From Synanceia verrucosa (Eukaryota > Chordata > Actinopteri > Perciformes > Synanceiidae), in NCBI GenBank assembly GCA_029721515.1, contig CM056569.1, positions 12,378,507 to 12,442,506 of the forward strand: 64,000 nt of DNA, in the 5' to 3' direction. Positions 1 through 13,043 of the stretch are shown one piece after another; the first letter of the stretch is position 1, and each line of letters begins with the position of its first letter. A model generated the notes under the pieces. It worked only from the letters and a program-made list of their open reading frames with translations. It did no database searches and was not told where the DNA came from. Both the position numbers and the translations under genes were made by a program.

Positions 1-499
1 TCCTGATGTCGAAGCCCAATAAGGTGTTCTAACTTCATGTTGAAAAGCAAGATCTTTTCTATTCAGCAGCTCTCTCCTTCACCTCTGTCCTCACATTTCA
101 GCAGACTTCTCATTCAACCGCTGAGTAAGAAAACATCTTATTGAGAGTCAGTGATTATCTCTCTTCCTGTCCATGCCTATTTCATAAATATTCTTCAGTA
201 AGTATTATTCAAAAACAGCCCAGAGACAGGAACAGAACATATGGCTGTCAATGGATGCCTTTACCCAGAGTGCACCCTTTCTTTCATCCCAGTAGGAGCA
301 GAAGCCCTCCAGCAGCACCAGTGTCACCTTACTCTTCTAAACCTACTGAGCTGCACATGGAAGAGGCCACCTCACCACGGCAGAGTCAGTAAACCTTTTA
401 CCAGCTGAGCAGCATGAGGTGATCCTTTTTCCACACAGCTGAATGGAGAGGCTCAGTGGAAGCTGTGGACTCTACTATTGAAGATATACAGTAATAAAG
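1..499. other. non-coding, no gene recognised
   Basis: No recognisable gene or repeat is visible. A 23-nt stretch (102-124) lies between a good acceptor and GTAAGA, but it is too short and not a multiple of three, so it is left uncalled. Confidence 0.5.
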
Positions 500-604
500 C
501 TGGGTACCGAACTTCAATACTTTTGTAGCACCGACCGAAAAGGTCTGATCCTATCGGGTATCAAAAAAATGAATCATTTTTCGGTGCAAATTCTGATACC
601 CAAG
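500..604. mobile_element. short inverted-repeat element (MITE-like)
   Basis: The left end CTGGGTACCGAA and the inverted right end (CTTGGGTATCAGAA when reversed) frame about 105 bp containing CACCGACCGAAAA and TTTTTCGGTGC, themselves inverted. This is typical of a small class II remnant. No target duplication is evident, so the superfamily is not assigned. Confidence 0.4.
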
Positions 605-3600
605 TGTCTGTGAGCCATGCTCTCAGATGGTACTATGGACGGGGGGACATGTCCCCTTCAGATTCATAGAGACACTGATCCATCCACCCACTTTCCCACC
701 ATAAGGTGACAAACATTGCCAGTAAATCAGAGTATTAATGTCATTGTAGCAGCACTGGAAGCCTGGCATTTGTGTTTAGACTCATGGTACCTTTAAGTTG
801 TACAAGAATTTCGTAAACCCCCATGAAGTCGGATCTCCAACTCGGAAAGTCAGATTAATCTAACCAACCTGACATAGAATTCATGCTATGTGCTCCTGAT
901 GTAAACAGCAGCTACATGTTTTGTTGTACGTCTGTAAGGCTGGAAGAGCTGGGAGCACTAAACTTTGAGGTTAAGATGATCTGAGCTCCAAGTTCTGACT
1001 TCCAGTGAACACACCATAAGGTAAACGCTCACTCCCCAGGGTCCTAAAGAGAAACTGGTAGCAGCCTGTTGATCATCATCAGGCTATTGTCTAGTATGCC
1101 TACACTAAAATAGCTGACTGAGGTATTGAAAAATTATCCCTCTGGAACCAGTATGGAAACAAAGGTACCAAAATTTGCACAGCATCAAAAAAAAAAAAAA
1201 AAAAAAAAAAAGATGAACGACACCCAGCCCTCTACGGTATACGGCTGCATCACCACAGAGCTGCCTGCATCTCACCTCTCATCTCTTGGCCACTCTCTAT
1301 TCTCAACCTCTCTTGCCATCTCGCTCCTTCAGTACTCTCTCTATGATTGTTTGCAGTTGTTTCCTCTCGCTCCCTCACTCCATCTCTTTCACCTCTGCCC
1401 ACCTCCCTCATTTAACTTGTCTCTCCTGCTGCAGCCCATCACTTCGCTGACAGACTCGCTCAGAAGACTAGAGCAAGTTTCATTCTCTGCTTCTCTGTCT
1501 TTACTCCACCCTTACTTCACCCCTCCACCTCTCCATTTGCTTCTGTTTTTCCCATTTCTTTCCAATGCGCTCTTTTTAGTTTCCCCTCACCTATTTTAGT
1601 CCTGGCATTGCTTCTTCTCTCATATTTTGTCCAAGACATGATTTCCCTCCTTCCTCTCACTTCCCCGTGGGGCCTCATTGCTCATCGGTAACTCTCTTAA
1701 CATCCCCGCCCACTGCCCATCTCTTCACTTTTCCCCTGGAAAAAAAGAATGAAATGGTAGCTCCATAGCCCTCTTCTCATCATTTTTCACTCCTGATTCT
1801 CTCCTTCAGTCCTCCATGTTGCGATGGTACCTTCTTCTTCGACTTATCATCCCTGCAGGCTCTCTCCAGACTCCTGATCAGAGGGAGGTAGTGACATTTT
1901 GTAACTCTTCTCATCTTGCAACATTATGCGGTTTCTTTTCCGGGAGGGCAACTGTAGGATATCTAGGTGTGCATGTGTATGAAAATAAGAGACAGATACA
2001 GTGGGGTGTCATCTTTCATGCTTTCAGCCTGTTTTCTAGGGAGCAAGAAACAGGGGGAGACCAGAATAAGGCACAAGAGAATGAGAAAATGAGATGTCAA
2101 TGAAAGGTCAAAGAAGCAAAGAAAAAAAAACACTTCTTGTGTTTATCTCTTGCTTGCGCCATTACTGCTACAGGCACACATGCTCTCATAATAAACAGAA
2201 TTCAATACAAGCTGCTTATGTTTGCCTTTTGTGGCTGTAACCCCACAAATCCACTCCCATCTCTGAACCAACACCATTAGCCACCACTCAAAACCTGAGA
2301 GAGTTATGTGTAAATATGTTCCCCATTAGTTATACTTACAGTCACATCACCGTTTCAATAAATCACTCAATGCACCTCCCTTCTGTCCTTGCGGAGAGAA
2401 CAGATCATTGTTAGACTCCATAATTCTTCTGCAAAATATATAAAAGAAGATATGAGCTACCAGCTGTTGGCCTTACAGTATAACACTGACCCTGGCCCTT
2501 CAAAATATTCAACATTTAGTTGTCTGAGTGACTATGTTACTGTGACTACTTCTACTTTTATGGTGCAAACAATTTAATAATTTGTTTTTTTGGGGGTCAA
2601 AAATTATTATGTCTAAAGTAAAGGCCAACGTCCATTTGAATCTGCAAGCGGAAAGTGTAGTGAAATACTGATTTAATAATGATGTAAGACTTATGTGTCA
2701 TATTCAAGAAAACAAATCATACCAGTAGATACTCTGATAGATATTTGGTTGAAACTTGTCATAAAAAGTAAATGCATTTTGCCTTCCAAAGAGTCTTATC
2801 GACTGTCATTCAACCTCTCGGGGTGAGGGCTGTACATACAATATCTGCAGCTATGTGGGCTGCATATTGTCATCAGCTGCATCTCAAACCACAGCGTAGC
2901 TCGTGGCTGTTTAAGATCAAAGTGCTGTCAAACATCCACAGCAATCAAACTACAAGGGGAACAGTGAAGCTTTAACAATGTCCCATTGCTTGCCAGCACT
3001 GACACAGAGATGCTGAAGAAAATGTCTTACTTTTACTTCCATGAAAAATTCAGAGTTTGACTGCACACAGAGATGTCAGACCTTGGCGCATTGCTCAGCA
3101 CTGATCATAGCTCTCTTTTCAAAGCACTTGCTGCAATAAAACCATTTGCTATGTGAGGAAAAATATGATTGGACTTGGAACAGCCAAAACATGCAAAAAC
3201 ACATGCCTAATGCTGGCATATGTTTGTGAGAACAATAATAATGCCACTGAGTGGAAAATAAAAATGCTTGACAATGCACATCCTCTCTCTGAAAACATGC
3301 ATACAAACCAGACCAAACATATCCATTTACTGCTGTGAAAGACATACCTATTTAAAAAAAAAAAAGAGTTCAGCGCACTATGAAGATATCCAAATGCAAT
3401 TTTCAGTTCACTGATTGGTTGTATTTTCAAGCCTACGACTACAATGTATCAGTGGTGACTCAGCTAAAGTCATTGGGCAAAGAAATATTGAATCATAAAT
3501 TCATTTTGCAGCAGTCTTTTGCATTTCTTAGTTGTGACTGGTTTGCATGTGATAAATAGTCCAAGAGTTTAGGTCAGCCAACAACATGAGTAATACCTGA

Positions 3601-4641
3601 TTACTCTATGAAATCTAGCCAAGGTTCAATAAAAGGTGAAGTTCAGTCAGCGTCCTTTTGTGTGCCACCGCTTGTGCAAGATGTGAATAACGAAATATTT
3701 ACTCTGTGAGTGAAAACAGATGTCCCAGCATGCTGCAACCTGCAGAACGGGTGACAGCGACTACACAATGCGTCACCTCCGCCCAAAGATGCTCACATGT
3801 TGAGGAGAGACTTCTGTTGTTCGTGATGTTATTTTTAACTTCAGCACAAGACAGTCGGTGGATTATTTACCCAAAACACATCCGAGATTTCAAACAGGTG
3901 TCTCTAGAGGGAATCAAACCCTTAAACTCAGTGCTGTTTGTGCTATCTAAGGAACGACAAATGAAAACAGTGCGTGCTTTCCATTGTTATAAAAAGGCAG
4001 CAACACTGCCTTTACCGCCCACACGCTCTCCAGTCAAGAGCTGCACTTATAAGTACAGAAAGAGATTCAAGATTCAACCTTAGCATGTCACTTGCCTGCT
4101 GGCCAACTACAATAATCCCACAATTAACAATCCAACACAGCAGCTTCAGTGGACTGTGAATCAATAAACATCTGCAGGGCAAAACGACAGCAACAAGATC
4201 AACACACAGGTCACCTTCGGAACCTTGAGAGCGCTGCTACTCGCCCACCAAGCCGCTGACCCTCTCTGTTCAGAGTGCATCAGGTTTGCTCCTGCTGAAT
4301 TTCAGCACAGGCAATATTGTATTAAACTCAACATAATTGAACCCTCCAACCACACAGCTCTCACAGATCAGTGCAGGACGGCTCAGGAGTGGACGTGCTG
4401 CATCAGCGTACAGCCATTCAGAAAACTGGATATGCATACACAAATGCACAGCAAAGCAGAAATGACGAGTGTGGCACTGACTCGTGTCTGACACAGAGGC
4501 AGCGAAAGGTCTGCTAAGGTCAGCCAAGAACTCCTGCACTCACACATAAATATGGAAGTCTATCAATATTTTTTATTCTATCTATGTTTTTGTTTGCTCC
4601 ACCACATTAACATAGTCATTATGTTTCCTTCCTGTTTCCAG
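605..4641. other. non-coding stretch with poly(A) run and pyrimidine-rich tract
   Basis: No coding exon is supported here. A poly(A) run at 1188-1211 may be the tail of an old retrotransposed fragment whose body I cannot recognise. From about 1260 to 1740 the plus strand is pyrimidine-rich, which creates a long Leu/Ser/Phe frame of no significance. Other frames (for example near 3.7-4.1 kb) lack splice signals or recognisable motifs. Confidence 0.5.
1188..1211 (+). repeat. poly(A) tract
   Basis: An uninterrupted A run of about 24 nt that ends at GATGAACG. No target duplication was found around it. Confidence 0.8.
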
Positions 4642-4742
4642 CTCATCATGCTGATGGCCCACCCTGAGATCAAGAAGTCACACATCCACCAAATCTTTGA
4701 TCGAACACCCCGTCATTGTTGGACAGGATCAATCAGATTGAA
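4642..4742 (+). CDS. candidate internal exon, unidentified gene
   Basis: A 101-nt block lies between a strong acceptor (TTTCCTTCCTGTTTCCAG) and a consensus donor (GTAAGC). Only one frame is open across it. It starts LIMLMAHPEIKKSHIHQIF and continues for 33 codons plus 2 nt. I do not recognise the protein. In the 3' half a second frame reads TPSLLDRINQIE up to the donor, which looks at least as protein-like as the open frame (RTPRHCWTGSIRL). This may mean a frameshift, a decayed exon or coincidence. The same strand carries other exon-like blocks at 13.0 and 15.2 kb, but I could not show that their phases join into one transcript. Confidence 0.35.
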
Positions 4743-6366
4743 GTAAGCAAAAGCCTTCCCTATTTTTGTGATAGTTATATTGCCTAGAACATGCAAATAT
4801 TTAGATTTGTTGGAGGACACCCCCCAAATTTTCATTCAAGCTTGTTATATGACTATCGTACGCTAGTCCAATTAGCCCTACTTTTGAGTGGAGTATTTTT
4901 GCTAGTGTAACTTTAAACTCCATGTAGTACACATTCTACTCTTTCGCCTTATTTTTGGTTACAAATACAGTTATATTAGAAAGCACAGAGCCAAAATATA
5001 TTGGCGTGAAGATTCACTTTGATACACGTATAAGGATTTAGAGCCACCTTCGACACTGCAAGCAAAGTCTTCTGTTTTAGAGAGCAGCACTGTAATAAAT
5101 TGTGCTTGTGCATGTCGCGCACAATAGGTGGCTCAAGAGTAAATGGCCCATTTGATTATTCATTCATAGTCAAAGCAGAGGTGGAGGGTGCTTGGAGACA
5201 GAGGGCAGATACTTGCATTGTCCTGACACAGATGTGAATGTTCAGAGATGTGATATGTTGTAATTAGTGAGTAATTATTTTTTTGTATTTTATACAGTTC
5301 TAAGGCTAAGAAACACACAGCCACACTGCCAAATGAGCCCTTAGTTGTGATGTGTTGTTGTTGTTGTTGTTGAGACAATGAGCACAAATACAGGAAATTC
5401 TGCTCCCCCAGAGCCAGTGGTGCCCAACTTACTGAAACATTAAAAAAAACAATGTGCAAAGGTCTCCTACAACAGCATATCAAAGGTTGCCATATTTTCT
5501 TTTTTAGGTTTTTCTATATCCAGGTCTTAGAGGGTTAAATGAGTGCTATCAGTCATCATAAGCCTCATACATGTAGGTCAGCAGAGGCCTCCTACACCTC
5601 CGCTGTAAAAGCAAAGCAACACATTCTAACACGCCAAACTGAACGTAACATTATGCTTTGTGTAGTGAAAAAGGTTGCGTTTTTGTTATAAAGACAACTG
5701 GACATTGGACAACAAATCATTCCTACTCCCTTTCTTCACTTGGACTGCATCCATCTTCAAACTTAGTCTTCATTTTTATCTCAAGACACAGAAACATAAG
5801 CAAACTAAATGAAATAATAATACCTTAAGAACTGACAGGAGCAGAAAAGAAAAACAGCAGGGTGACAGTTGAGTTGTACAGCTCTTTATCTGCATGCTCC
5901 CAGTCACCATTATGGTGCTTAAAGTGTGTTATAAATAGAATAAACCCCAACAGTATTGCCAACTTAGTGCTGCTGCACACCACCCAAATATCACTGCTTG
6001 ACCAATTTCATTACACAGTCCACGACTATACTGGGACGCTCATTGTAGTCTTAAAAGTCCTGACTGAACATAATTTTCCCCTTAAAGAGCCCCAGAGGAA
6101 GGAACAAAAAGAGGACATTTGTACGGAGGACCTTTAACCATGACCACAACATCCTGCCTTCTCTAAAACGTTTAAGACCTCACTGCTGCATCTCTTTCCA
6201 AACGATGCTGTGTGGCACTTCCCAACATTTAGACATAGTTGAATGTGTCACTACAGGCCGATCTTTACAATGTATGACAAACAACAGCAGGTTCAATGTC
6301 TCCAACTGTTACTCTGGACATTCAATCAATGCTGTGATGTAAGATTTAATATTATTGTTCAATTGG
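4743..6366. other. non-coding stretch
   Basis: Apart from a short (GTT)n tract at 5353-5372, I see neither a gene nor a recognisable repeat. Confidence 0.5.
5353..5372 (+). repeat. (GTT)n tract
   Basis: About six and a half GTT units; the poly-Gln seen on the minus strand here is an artefact. Confidence 0.9.
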
Positions 6367-6376
6367 TCTTTGTAAT

Positions 6377-6733
6377 GCGGCACAGTAGAGTGATGGTTAG
6401 CACTGTCGCCTCACAGCAACAAGGTACAGGGTTCCCGGGGCCTTTCTGTGTGAAGTTTGCATGTTCTCCCCGTGTCTGTGTGGGTTCTCTCCTGGTACTC
6501 CGGCTTCCTCCCACCATCCAAAAACATGCATGGGGATTAGGTTAATTGGCTAATTTAAATTGACCGTAGGTGTGAATGTGAGTGTGAGTGGTTGTCTGTC
6601 TCTATGTGTCCTGTGATGAACTGGAGACTTGTCCAGGGTGTACCCTGCCTTTCACCCTAAGACAGCTGGGATAGACTCCAGCCCCCCGCGACCCTGTGAG
6701 AGGAAAAGCGGTGGAAAATGGACAGATGGATGT
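6377..6733 (+). mobile_element. tRNA-headed SINE copy 1
   Basis: The head contains an A-box-like GATGGTTAGCACTG and a degenerate B box. The body then carries motifs familiar from a widespread teleost SINE-like repeat (TGCATGTTCTCCCCGTG, CTCCGGCTTCCTCCCA, GAATGTGAGTGTGAGTGG, CAGCTGGGATAGACTCCAG) and a GATGGATG tail. It is flanked by a 10-bp target duplication TCTTTGTAAT (6367-6376 and 6734-6743), which fixes both ends. It shares its body with the copy at 21557-21901. Confidence 0.85.
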
Positions 6734-6743
6734 TCTTTGTAAT

Positions 6744-9700
6744 ACTGAAACATAGATTTATTCCTAACATCTTGGCATGGTTTCATATGAGTGGAGTGGA
6801 GTAATTTATGCATGAATTAGTTTGACTTAACAACTACTGTGTCATCAACGAAACGAGATCAACAAGGGGTCTAAAGTTTCACTGCAGTAAAAGATTTGTT
6901 ATGCCAGACCAAAATGTTTCATCTGCTCCAGAAGTGAGATGCAGAAGAAAGAAATGCAGACGCTAAATAGTCAGGAGATTAGATTTAAAGCAGCAGTAGA
7001 AGAGAGAGAAGAAAGGAACAGCAGGTGAGGGTGCAGCTACCACTCACTTCCTGTCCTCCTCATCATTGTCCTTACCCTCGCTCTCTTGAGCTGAAAGCAT
7101 TTGTTTTCTGTGCAGCAGCTCCGTGCATTAAGCTCAGATTCATTGTCTACTAAAAATGAGACAAATCCCCTCATTCTTGCACAGCAACACATACTCCGGC
7201 ACATGCACACAAAGACACCGAAACACACACCTTATTACTTAAATCTTTGAGAGTAAAGAGTCTGGATTCGCTAAACAACCCGCCCTCGCTTTGCCATCGA
7301 TCTGAACGCTATTTATGCATCCTCTTTCCCTCCTGCTGTCTGCCACTTTCTTGAATAGCAGGAGCCACATTACAGGATGAAATGCAAACTGCCAATCCTG
7401 GCTTATCACAGAAAAGCACAGATAAGAAAATGCCGCTTTGCCTTTGTAGTGTCTTATCCTAAATTCATCTTCAGTTCTTATCAAAACTTTACCACCCAGG
7501 CATACCTTATTATTCATTTATCTATTTATTTCGAATGTGTGAACACAACAAACAGTGATCCTACTTTGCTTAATGTTTGCACTGAGAGCTGGCTGAGAAA
7601 TGAGAGTCTGCACCTGAGTTGGCTTTAATTGACAATTAATGAATCCAGACATTAGCTGATCCAAACACCTGGCAGAGGGCGAGTCATAATTAAACTCATT
7701 AGAATGAGAAAAGGGACTTTTGTTCTCAATCAGCCGTTTCTGTGGCTAAAACAGAAGGCACTCTACCAAAGTAATTTCTCTCTTTCTCTTCAGCACTCCC
7801 CTTTTACATATTTTGTCCTAATAGCACCAGTTCTACTGTTTATGTTCCTCTTCTTTAAAGACTTTCTCTTTGGATATCTTTGTTTCTAATGCTGGGCTTT
7901 TAAGTCCAAAATAGAATGGCACTGCAGAGTATGAGACCATGGTTTACACGTCGGCTTCGCCTTGAACACCAAAATAGCATGTATCTCATTGTTTCTATCA
8001 GAGTGGAAAAACCTTGTTTGATTTATTGAAATAACAAAGACAAAAACTGCAAACCCAATCAACAGATGAGCATTTTTTCCCCTCAAGTGTCTGGCAAAGA
8101 AATATTTCATTATTCAGACAGGATAGTTGAATCTGATGAATATATCAGGCATACTGTGAATTTGTTTCCCAAACTGCCACATGTCTGAATCTATTGTTGC
8201 TAAGTCAGATACTTGAAGTCCAAACTCACAGTGATTTAATTAGATCACATCAATCCATTAATTTTTTTTCCAGTCTGCTGACAAGAGAGCAAAGAACTTA
8301 TCCAATTATCTCCGTGAGAATGATTTAAGTCCTTTGACAGCTTTTGCTGAAAAAAAAAAGGCAGGCCATTTTTCATTTCATATTTTAGGTATTTACGTGA
8401 TGCTCTTACCCAGAGCCACTTGGAGGGAAAGCAGCGGTAGAATAAGCTTCAACTCCTTGATCAGCACACACTACTAGAGAAGAGATTTTAGAGGTAGAAG
8501 GGAGACATTTTTAAGTTAAGAGCAAATTAGAGTGAGCTGAGGTGGAAGACCTGGCGAGGGAATAGGATTCGGCGTAGAGAAGGCGATTTGAGGTAATTCT
8601 TGAAGGAATGGGTTTTCAGCTTATAACTGAGGATAGGGGAATGACTCTGCCTTTCTGACCAGTCATTTCACTTTCTTGCGCTGATTCATCGTGCCTCCCA
8701 GGCCTCCAGTGTGTAAAAAACCCTGAAATTCATAATTGTAAATAATCCCGTGCCAAACCCTGTGCTACAGTGTCACATTTCCTTTAACACAGCGTATTTC
8801 TCCGAGGCCCCAGGAAGCAGCCAACTTTTCAGCAAATAAGTCCTTTGATCAAGGGGCTGCTGTGAAAAGCACACTGCTTCTGGTTTCCTCCACTCTAAAC
8901 AGCACACTCGCACAGCAGGCAACATAAAAACCACAGCCTATATACAGTATACTGCAGAATATATTACTGTAAGTATTCATTTTCTGATATAAATATCTCC
9001 ATAACTCATGGCAGACCTTCATGCCATATTGCAGCTCACCATTCTGAAGTCAAACTTGACATGTTCAGCATGAATTTGATCATAAAACAGCAAATTTACC
9101 AGCATTGGGTTGGTTATAGCTAAGGCTTTTAGACTGTAAGCGCAATGAATATGACAGCCTCAAGGGGCCGTGAGCAGAGCTTTAGACTTTTTAGCCTTGC
9201 CTTTTTCCCTCTTTCTCTCTCTCCGTATCGATCTAGCAGTGTGGACTTTGTGATGAAATACCACTCTGAAAGGCTTTGTCCATGACAGCTGTAAACGTGT
9301 CACCTCTGCCGGCCTTCTGGCTCTGCAGGGGCCTCAACAAGGCCTTTATAAATGTCTAAATTGGAGGGCTGTTATAGGAAAAGGCTGGTTTTACAGCCAC
9401 AAGAACAAAAAGTGCACACTACTATGGTTTAAAAATTACAATCAAGTGTACCTGAACTTATTAAACCTAACCTCACTTCATCTATTCACACATGCTTGTC
9501 CATGTTTGAAAGAGAATCAATTTATGACTAATGCTGAAGAATTAGCAAAGCACATCAGACATTTCTATACCAGGACTGAAAGAATGTGGGCTTGTATTTT
9601 CTATACCTCAGGCTGAGAGAAAACTTCAACATTAAAACTGTCAGTGCTACTGGGTTGCCAGATGTTGCAGCGAAAACAAGCAAACCCAGCTGCCAAATAG

Positions 9701-10737
9701 CCAGCACAACTCATGAGGAGGTGTATGATGGCATTTTAGTGAAAAAAGACCTCCTGCACCATTATTGCTGGTACATAAAAAAAGCAAAACTGCTCTGCTT
9801 TTTAACGAGCAAAATTGGCATCTCTGACGGATCGGATATGCCTCCAAGGTTTTCACGCATTTTAAAAAAAACAGATGCGTTCACAGGTGTAGTCGTCACA
9901 TTTTACTGCACGTAGCAATAAACCACTGCTGCATTTAACGCTGCCCTCAAGATGAACTGTTTGGAGAAGCATTCGTTCTCTCTGTGAGCGTGACTGGAAT
10001 AATCAGGCAGCTGGTCGAGAGGAATGGAGCGCCGTGCACCATTATGCCCATTCAATTAGACAGACGCCCAGCCACCACAAATCAAACTGTGTGCTGAGGA
10101 TTCTGCTGCTATGACAGCAGAACTTTGATTGACAAGCCAGTGGAAGCTGGGCTACATTTACAAATTTCTGCTTCAACAAAAGCCAGTTTAGAGTTAGACT
10201 CAAAGTCCTCTCATAAAGGTACTCTATATGACATCCAGAGCATTAATATTGTATCAAATAACTATTTTTCTATGTAAATACATAGAGGAGTAAAGTTTAC
10301 TTGAGCTGATGTTATTATATCTAGGGCCTTTAGTGTGAAAGGGTCAACCTGATGGAGTAGATGTGGTCTGTGCTGCCTTTGTCAAGATTGATCAGAGTAA
10401 TAAAGTCAGACTATGGAGCCTCCATGTTGTTGTTACACAGAATACATTCTACTTTCCTCTAAACATAAATATAAAGGAGGCTGTTCTGCATCAGTGGACG
10501 TCTTTGTGGTGTGTAACTCTGAAAGTCAACCTTGTTTCAAAAGAAATTAAAAACACTTTTTTTAGCATCTTTATCTGCAAGACTCCAAACACTAGAAATA
10601 GTCACAATCTTACATTTAGCACCTTTAATCAAAACACAACTGGAGCAAACATCTAAAACTCAAAGCTTAGAGAATGACTGCATCAATGATGAGGACTCTG
10701 TTTGTTTGTTTTTTTGGAATATAACACAAAGCAGTTC
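6744..10737. other. non-coding stretch
   Basis: No coding exon is supported. Around 8385-8435 a segment with CTTACCCAGAGCCACTTGG resembles a very common teleost repeat tail (TTATCCAAAGCGACTTA-type), too short to classify. Around 10010-10190 is a non-repetitive block with homeodomain-like ATTA motifs, which may be conserved non-coding DNA. Confidence 0.4.
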
Positions 10738-10741
10738 TTAA

Positions 10742-11169
10742 CTCATTGAGTGACAACCCTTTTTTAAAGCAAAAGTGGCTTGTTCCAGCGTTTTTGGCCA
10801 TTTTGAGTCATCTTTCATGATGCTCAGAATATTTTGTACTATGACTCTGAAAACACTGAATAGCTCAGATGAAAAAAAAAAACTGTTGTTTTTACCTTAT
10901 TCCTTTCTTGTTTTATCAGAGGTAGAGTAGAGGACACTTTTACCAAAATCACCACTTTTTCTCCAGATTCATCTCCACTTCCTGTTTTGATCTCTGTGGT
11001 GTATAATGTCTCTTTATGTCCCGACTACAAATCCCAGAAGCCCCAATATTACTCACAGGCTGTGTGAGAGCGTACTCTTGTGTCTGCTGCCGAAAAAAGC
11101 AAAGACGTATGTGTTTATGGCACTCAAGCTTTCTATTTGAAGGACTTAAATATACGTCCATTCAAAGAC
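10742..11169 (-). mobile_element. TTAA-flanked MITE (piggyBac-like), copy 1
   Basis: The element lies between TTAA at 10738-10741 and TTAA at 11170-11173. Its ends are inverted (CTCATTGAGTG on the left; GTCTTTGAATGG on the right when reversed). The interior, read on the minus strand, matches copies at 28176-28608 and 43150-43549, including the segments near TTCTGGGATTTGTAGT and AGATCAAAACAGGAAGTGG. There is no coding capacity. TTAA target duplications and CYC-starting ends suggest mobilisation by a piggyBac-type transposase. Confidence 0.75.
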
Positions 11170-11173
11170 TTAA

Positions 11174-11277
11174 CAAACCATGATGAGAAAACCACTGTCC
11201 AACTCTGAAGAACATGAATATTACTAGGACTTTATTTATTGTTTAACCCATTACATGAGTGTGTTTGGCAACTTGTA

Positions 11278-11329
<52 letters not shown>

Positions 11330-12051
11330 AGAGCATTATAACACATCAATTAATCATTGTGTGTGTACCGACCCTTAATTAAAAACTCCCATTCCCCCCT
11401 GGACACTTCTACTGTGTGCAAAGTGTGTGTGGAAGTTATGTCTGCATTTGTATGCAGCTCGTCGTCACTGCAGAGTCTCAATATTCATCAGCGTGTACAC
11501 TGCATAGGAACTGGCACAACCCCAGTTCTCATACTCCCAGGCACATTTAACCATGGTATTATGTAAAAAAAAACATGCCATGCTGTGATTTCAGAAACAG
11601 GTGATGAACAGTTTTAGCTCTTTCTCTCATAGAAAGTGAGGTCTAAACTTAAACTTAATTAACACCTTTCTGTTTTCAGTTCTGGAGCAACATGCTAACA
11701 GAAATGAATCTGTCCACATGTTGACTCTTTCATTTCTACATGGGCTGAGTAATGGATGTTCAGCCGCCTACTCTCCATCCTTTAATTGCTCTCTCTGGTT
11801 TTCCCATGTACTTGCTGCCTACTCTTTCTCTTTCAAATTGTGTTGCAGAGTCTCATTCTTATTCAGCCCCGACTACTTTCCCAGCCATTCAAGGTGTGAT
11901 ATTGGAAAGGGATGAAAGCCAGTTTTTTTTTTAATTCCCCGCCTACGCCATGTACAGCTAAATGCAGTCGTCCAGGAGTATTATGTTGTTATTCCACTAA
12001 ACTGAGCACATATTGCTGGGAGGTGAAGGGAACTGCAGATGACCCCAAACC
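11174..12051. other. non-coding stretch with GT microsatellite
   Basis: Contains the (GT)n array at 11281-11327 and otherwise nothing recognisable. Confidence 0.5.
11281..11327 (+). repeat. (GT)n microsatellite
   Basis: About 23 uninterrupted GT units. Confidence 0.95.
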
Positions 12052-12054
12052 TTA

Positions 12055-12587
12055 AGCCTGGTTTATGCTTCTGCGTCGCGGCGACGGTGGAGCTATGGCG
12101 TAGACCCGACATCGCCGTTGAGCATTTGAAGCTCTGCGTCGAGGGAACGCGTTGCTCTGCAATTCACCGCCAAGCTGCTAGGGGGGTGTGGCTGTGTCTT
12201 TGTGTGGCTTCTGGGGGCTCATATGGGATTCCTTGGTTTTCTTCCGACAGTAACAATGACAACTGAGATGGAGCGGGTGTTTCTGGAGATGGAGCTCATA
12301 AAATTGAAAAAGAAATGCTGTTACTACAAATGTTGAAGCACAGAAGACGTTTGTGGAGGTGGTCTGTCCGACCATTCCGTACCGCTCGTGCCGCTCTGCT
12401 AATAGTGGTGTTGTTGAGCTGTTGACCGGAAAACCAACCGCCGGAAATTACGTTCTGAGCGGACCAATCACAGTCCTTGCCGCGTTGACGCGACGCGTAG
12501 TCAGGATTTTTTGGAGATGCGCGTCAGGTTATGGCGTAGGGGTCCGCGTCTACGCCGTCGCCGCGACGCACAAGCATAAACCAGGCT
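12055..12587. mobile_element. Harbinger-type MITE
   Basis: A 533-bp element bounded by TTA direct repeats (12052-12054 and 12588-12590). Its terminal inverted repeats start AGCCTGGTTTATGCTT and continue (T/G)GCGTCGCGGCGACGG with only about one mismatch over the first 34 bp. A 3-bp TWA duplication plus these GC-rich ends is diagnostic of PIF/Harbinger elements. It has no transposase frame, so it is non-autonomous. Its CpG density stands out against the surrounding AT-rich DNA and could be mistaken for a CpG island. Confidence 0.85.
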
Positions 12588-12590
12588 TTA

Positions 12591-13043
12591 GACGCCATGA
12601 CAGATAGCACATCTCCATGGAGAGCTAATCAGATTTAACACCAGCAAGGTCATCAACCTTGTCCTTACCTCCTCGAGTTTCTAGCTCTCACTCTGATCAC
12701 AAATTAACATTCACACAGAGGTACTGAGAGTGTGTGTTTTAGTTTTAGTCTTGAATACATTCAAAGGGCTGAACTGAAGCTGTGTTCTTATAGCAGATGA
12801 GCAAAAAGAAAAGAATGGCAAAGATGAAAAAGAAGAAGCTGCTTTAAGTTTCATTCAGTATGGTGAAAACCAGCTGACCAGTCGGAATACAAATCTATTT
12901 TAGTGCTATTTCTGCATCTTTTATCTCCCAGGTTTGAATTTGTGTGTTTTTCAGAATACCCTCTACACTCCCCTCCAGCATCATCCAACTTCCTCCCTCT
13001 CTGCATCCCATCTCATCCTCCCCCCTTTGCTTCGTCACGGCAG
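12591..13043. other. non-coding stretch ending in a pyrimidine tract
   Basis: No gene is seen. The final 80 nt are strongly pyrimidine-rich and form the acceptor region of the candidate exon at 13044. Confidence 0.5.

Noticed and set aside
102..124. Possible 23-nt microexon between a good acceptor and GTAAGA
   Set aside because: Too short to judge, and not a multiple of three, unlike most neural microexons.
3706..4083. 125-residue plus-strand frame
   Set aside because: No family resemblance and no exon boundaries; chance frame.
9586..9915. 109-residue plus-strand frame
   Set aside because: No motif, no promoter or splice context, and an overlapping minus-strand frame.
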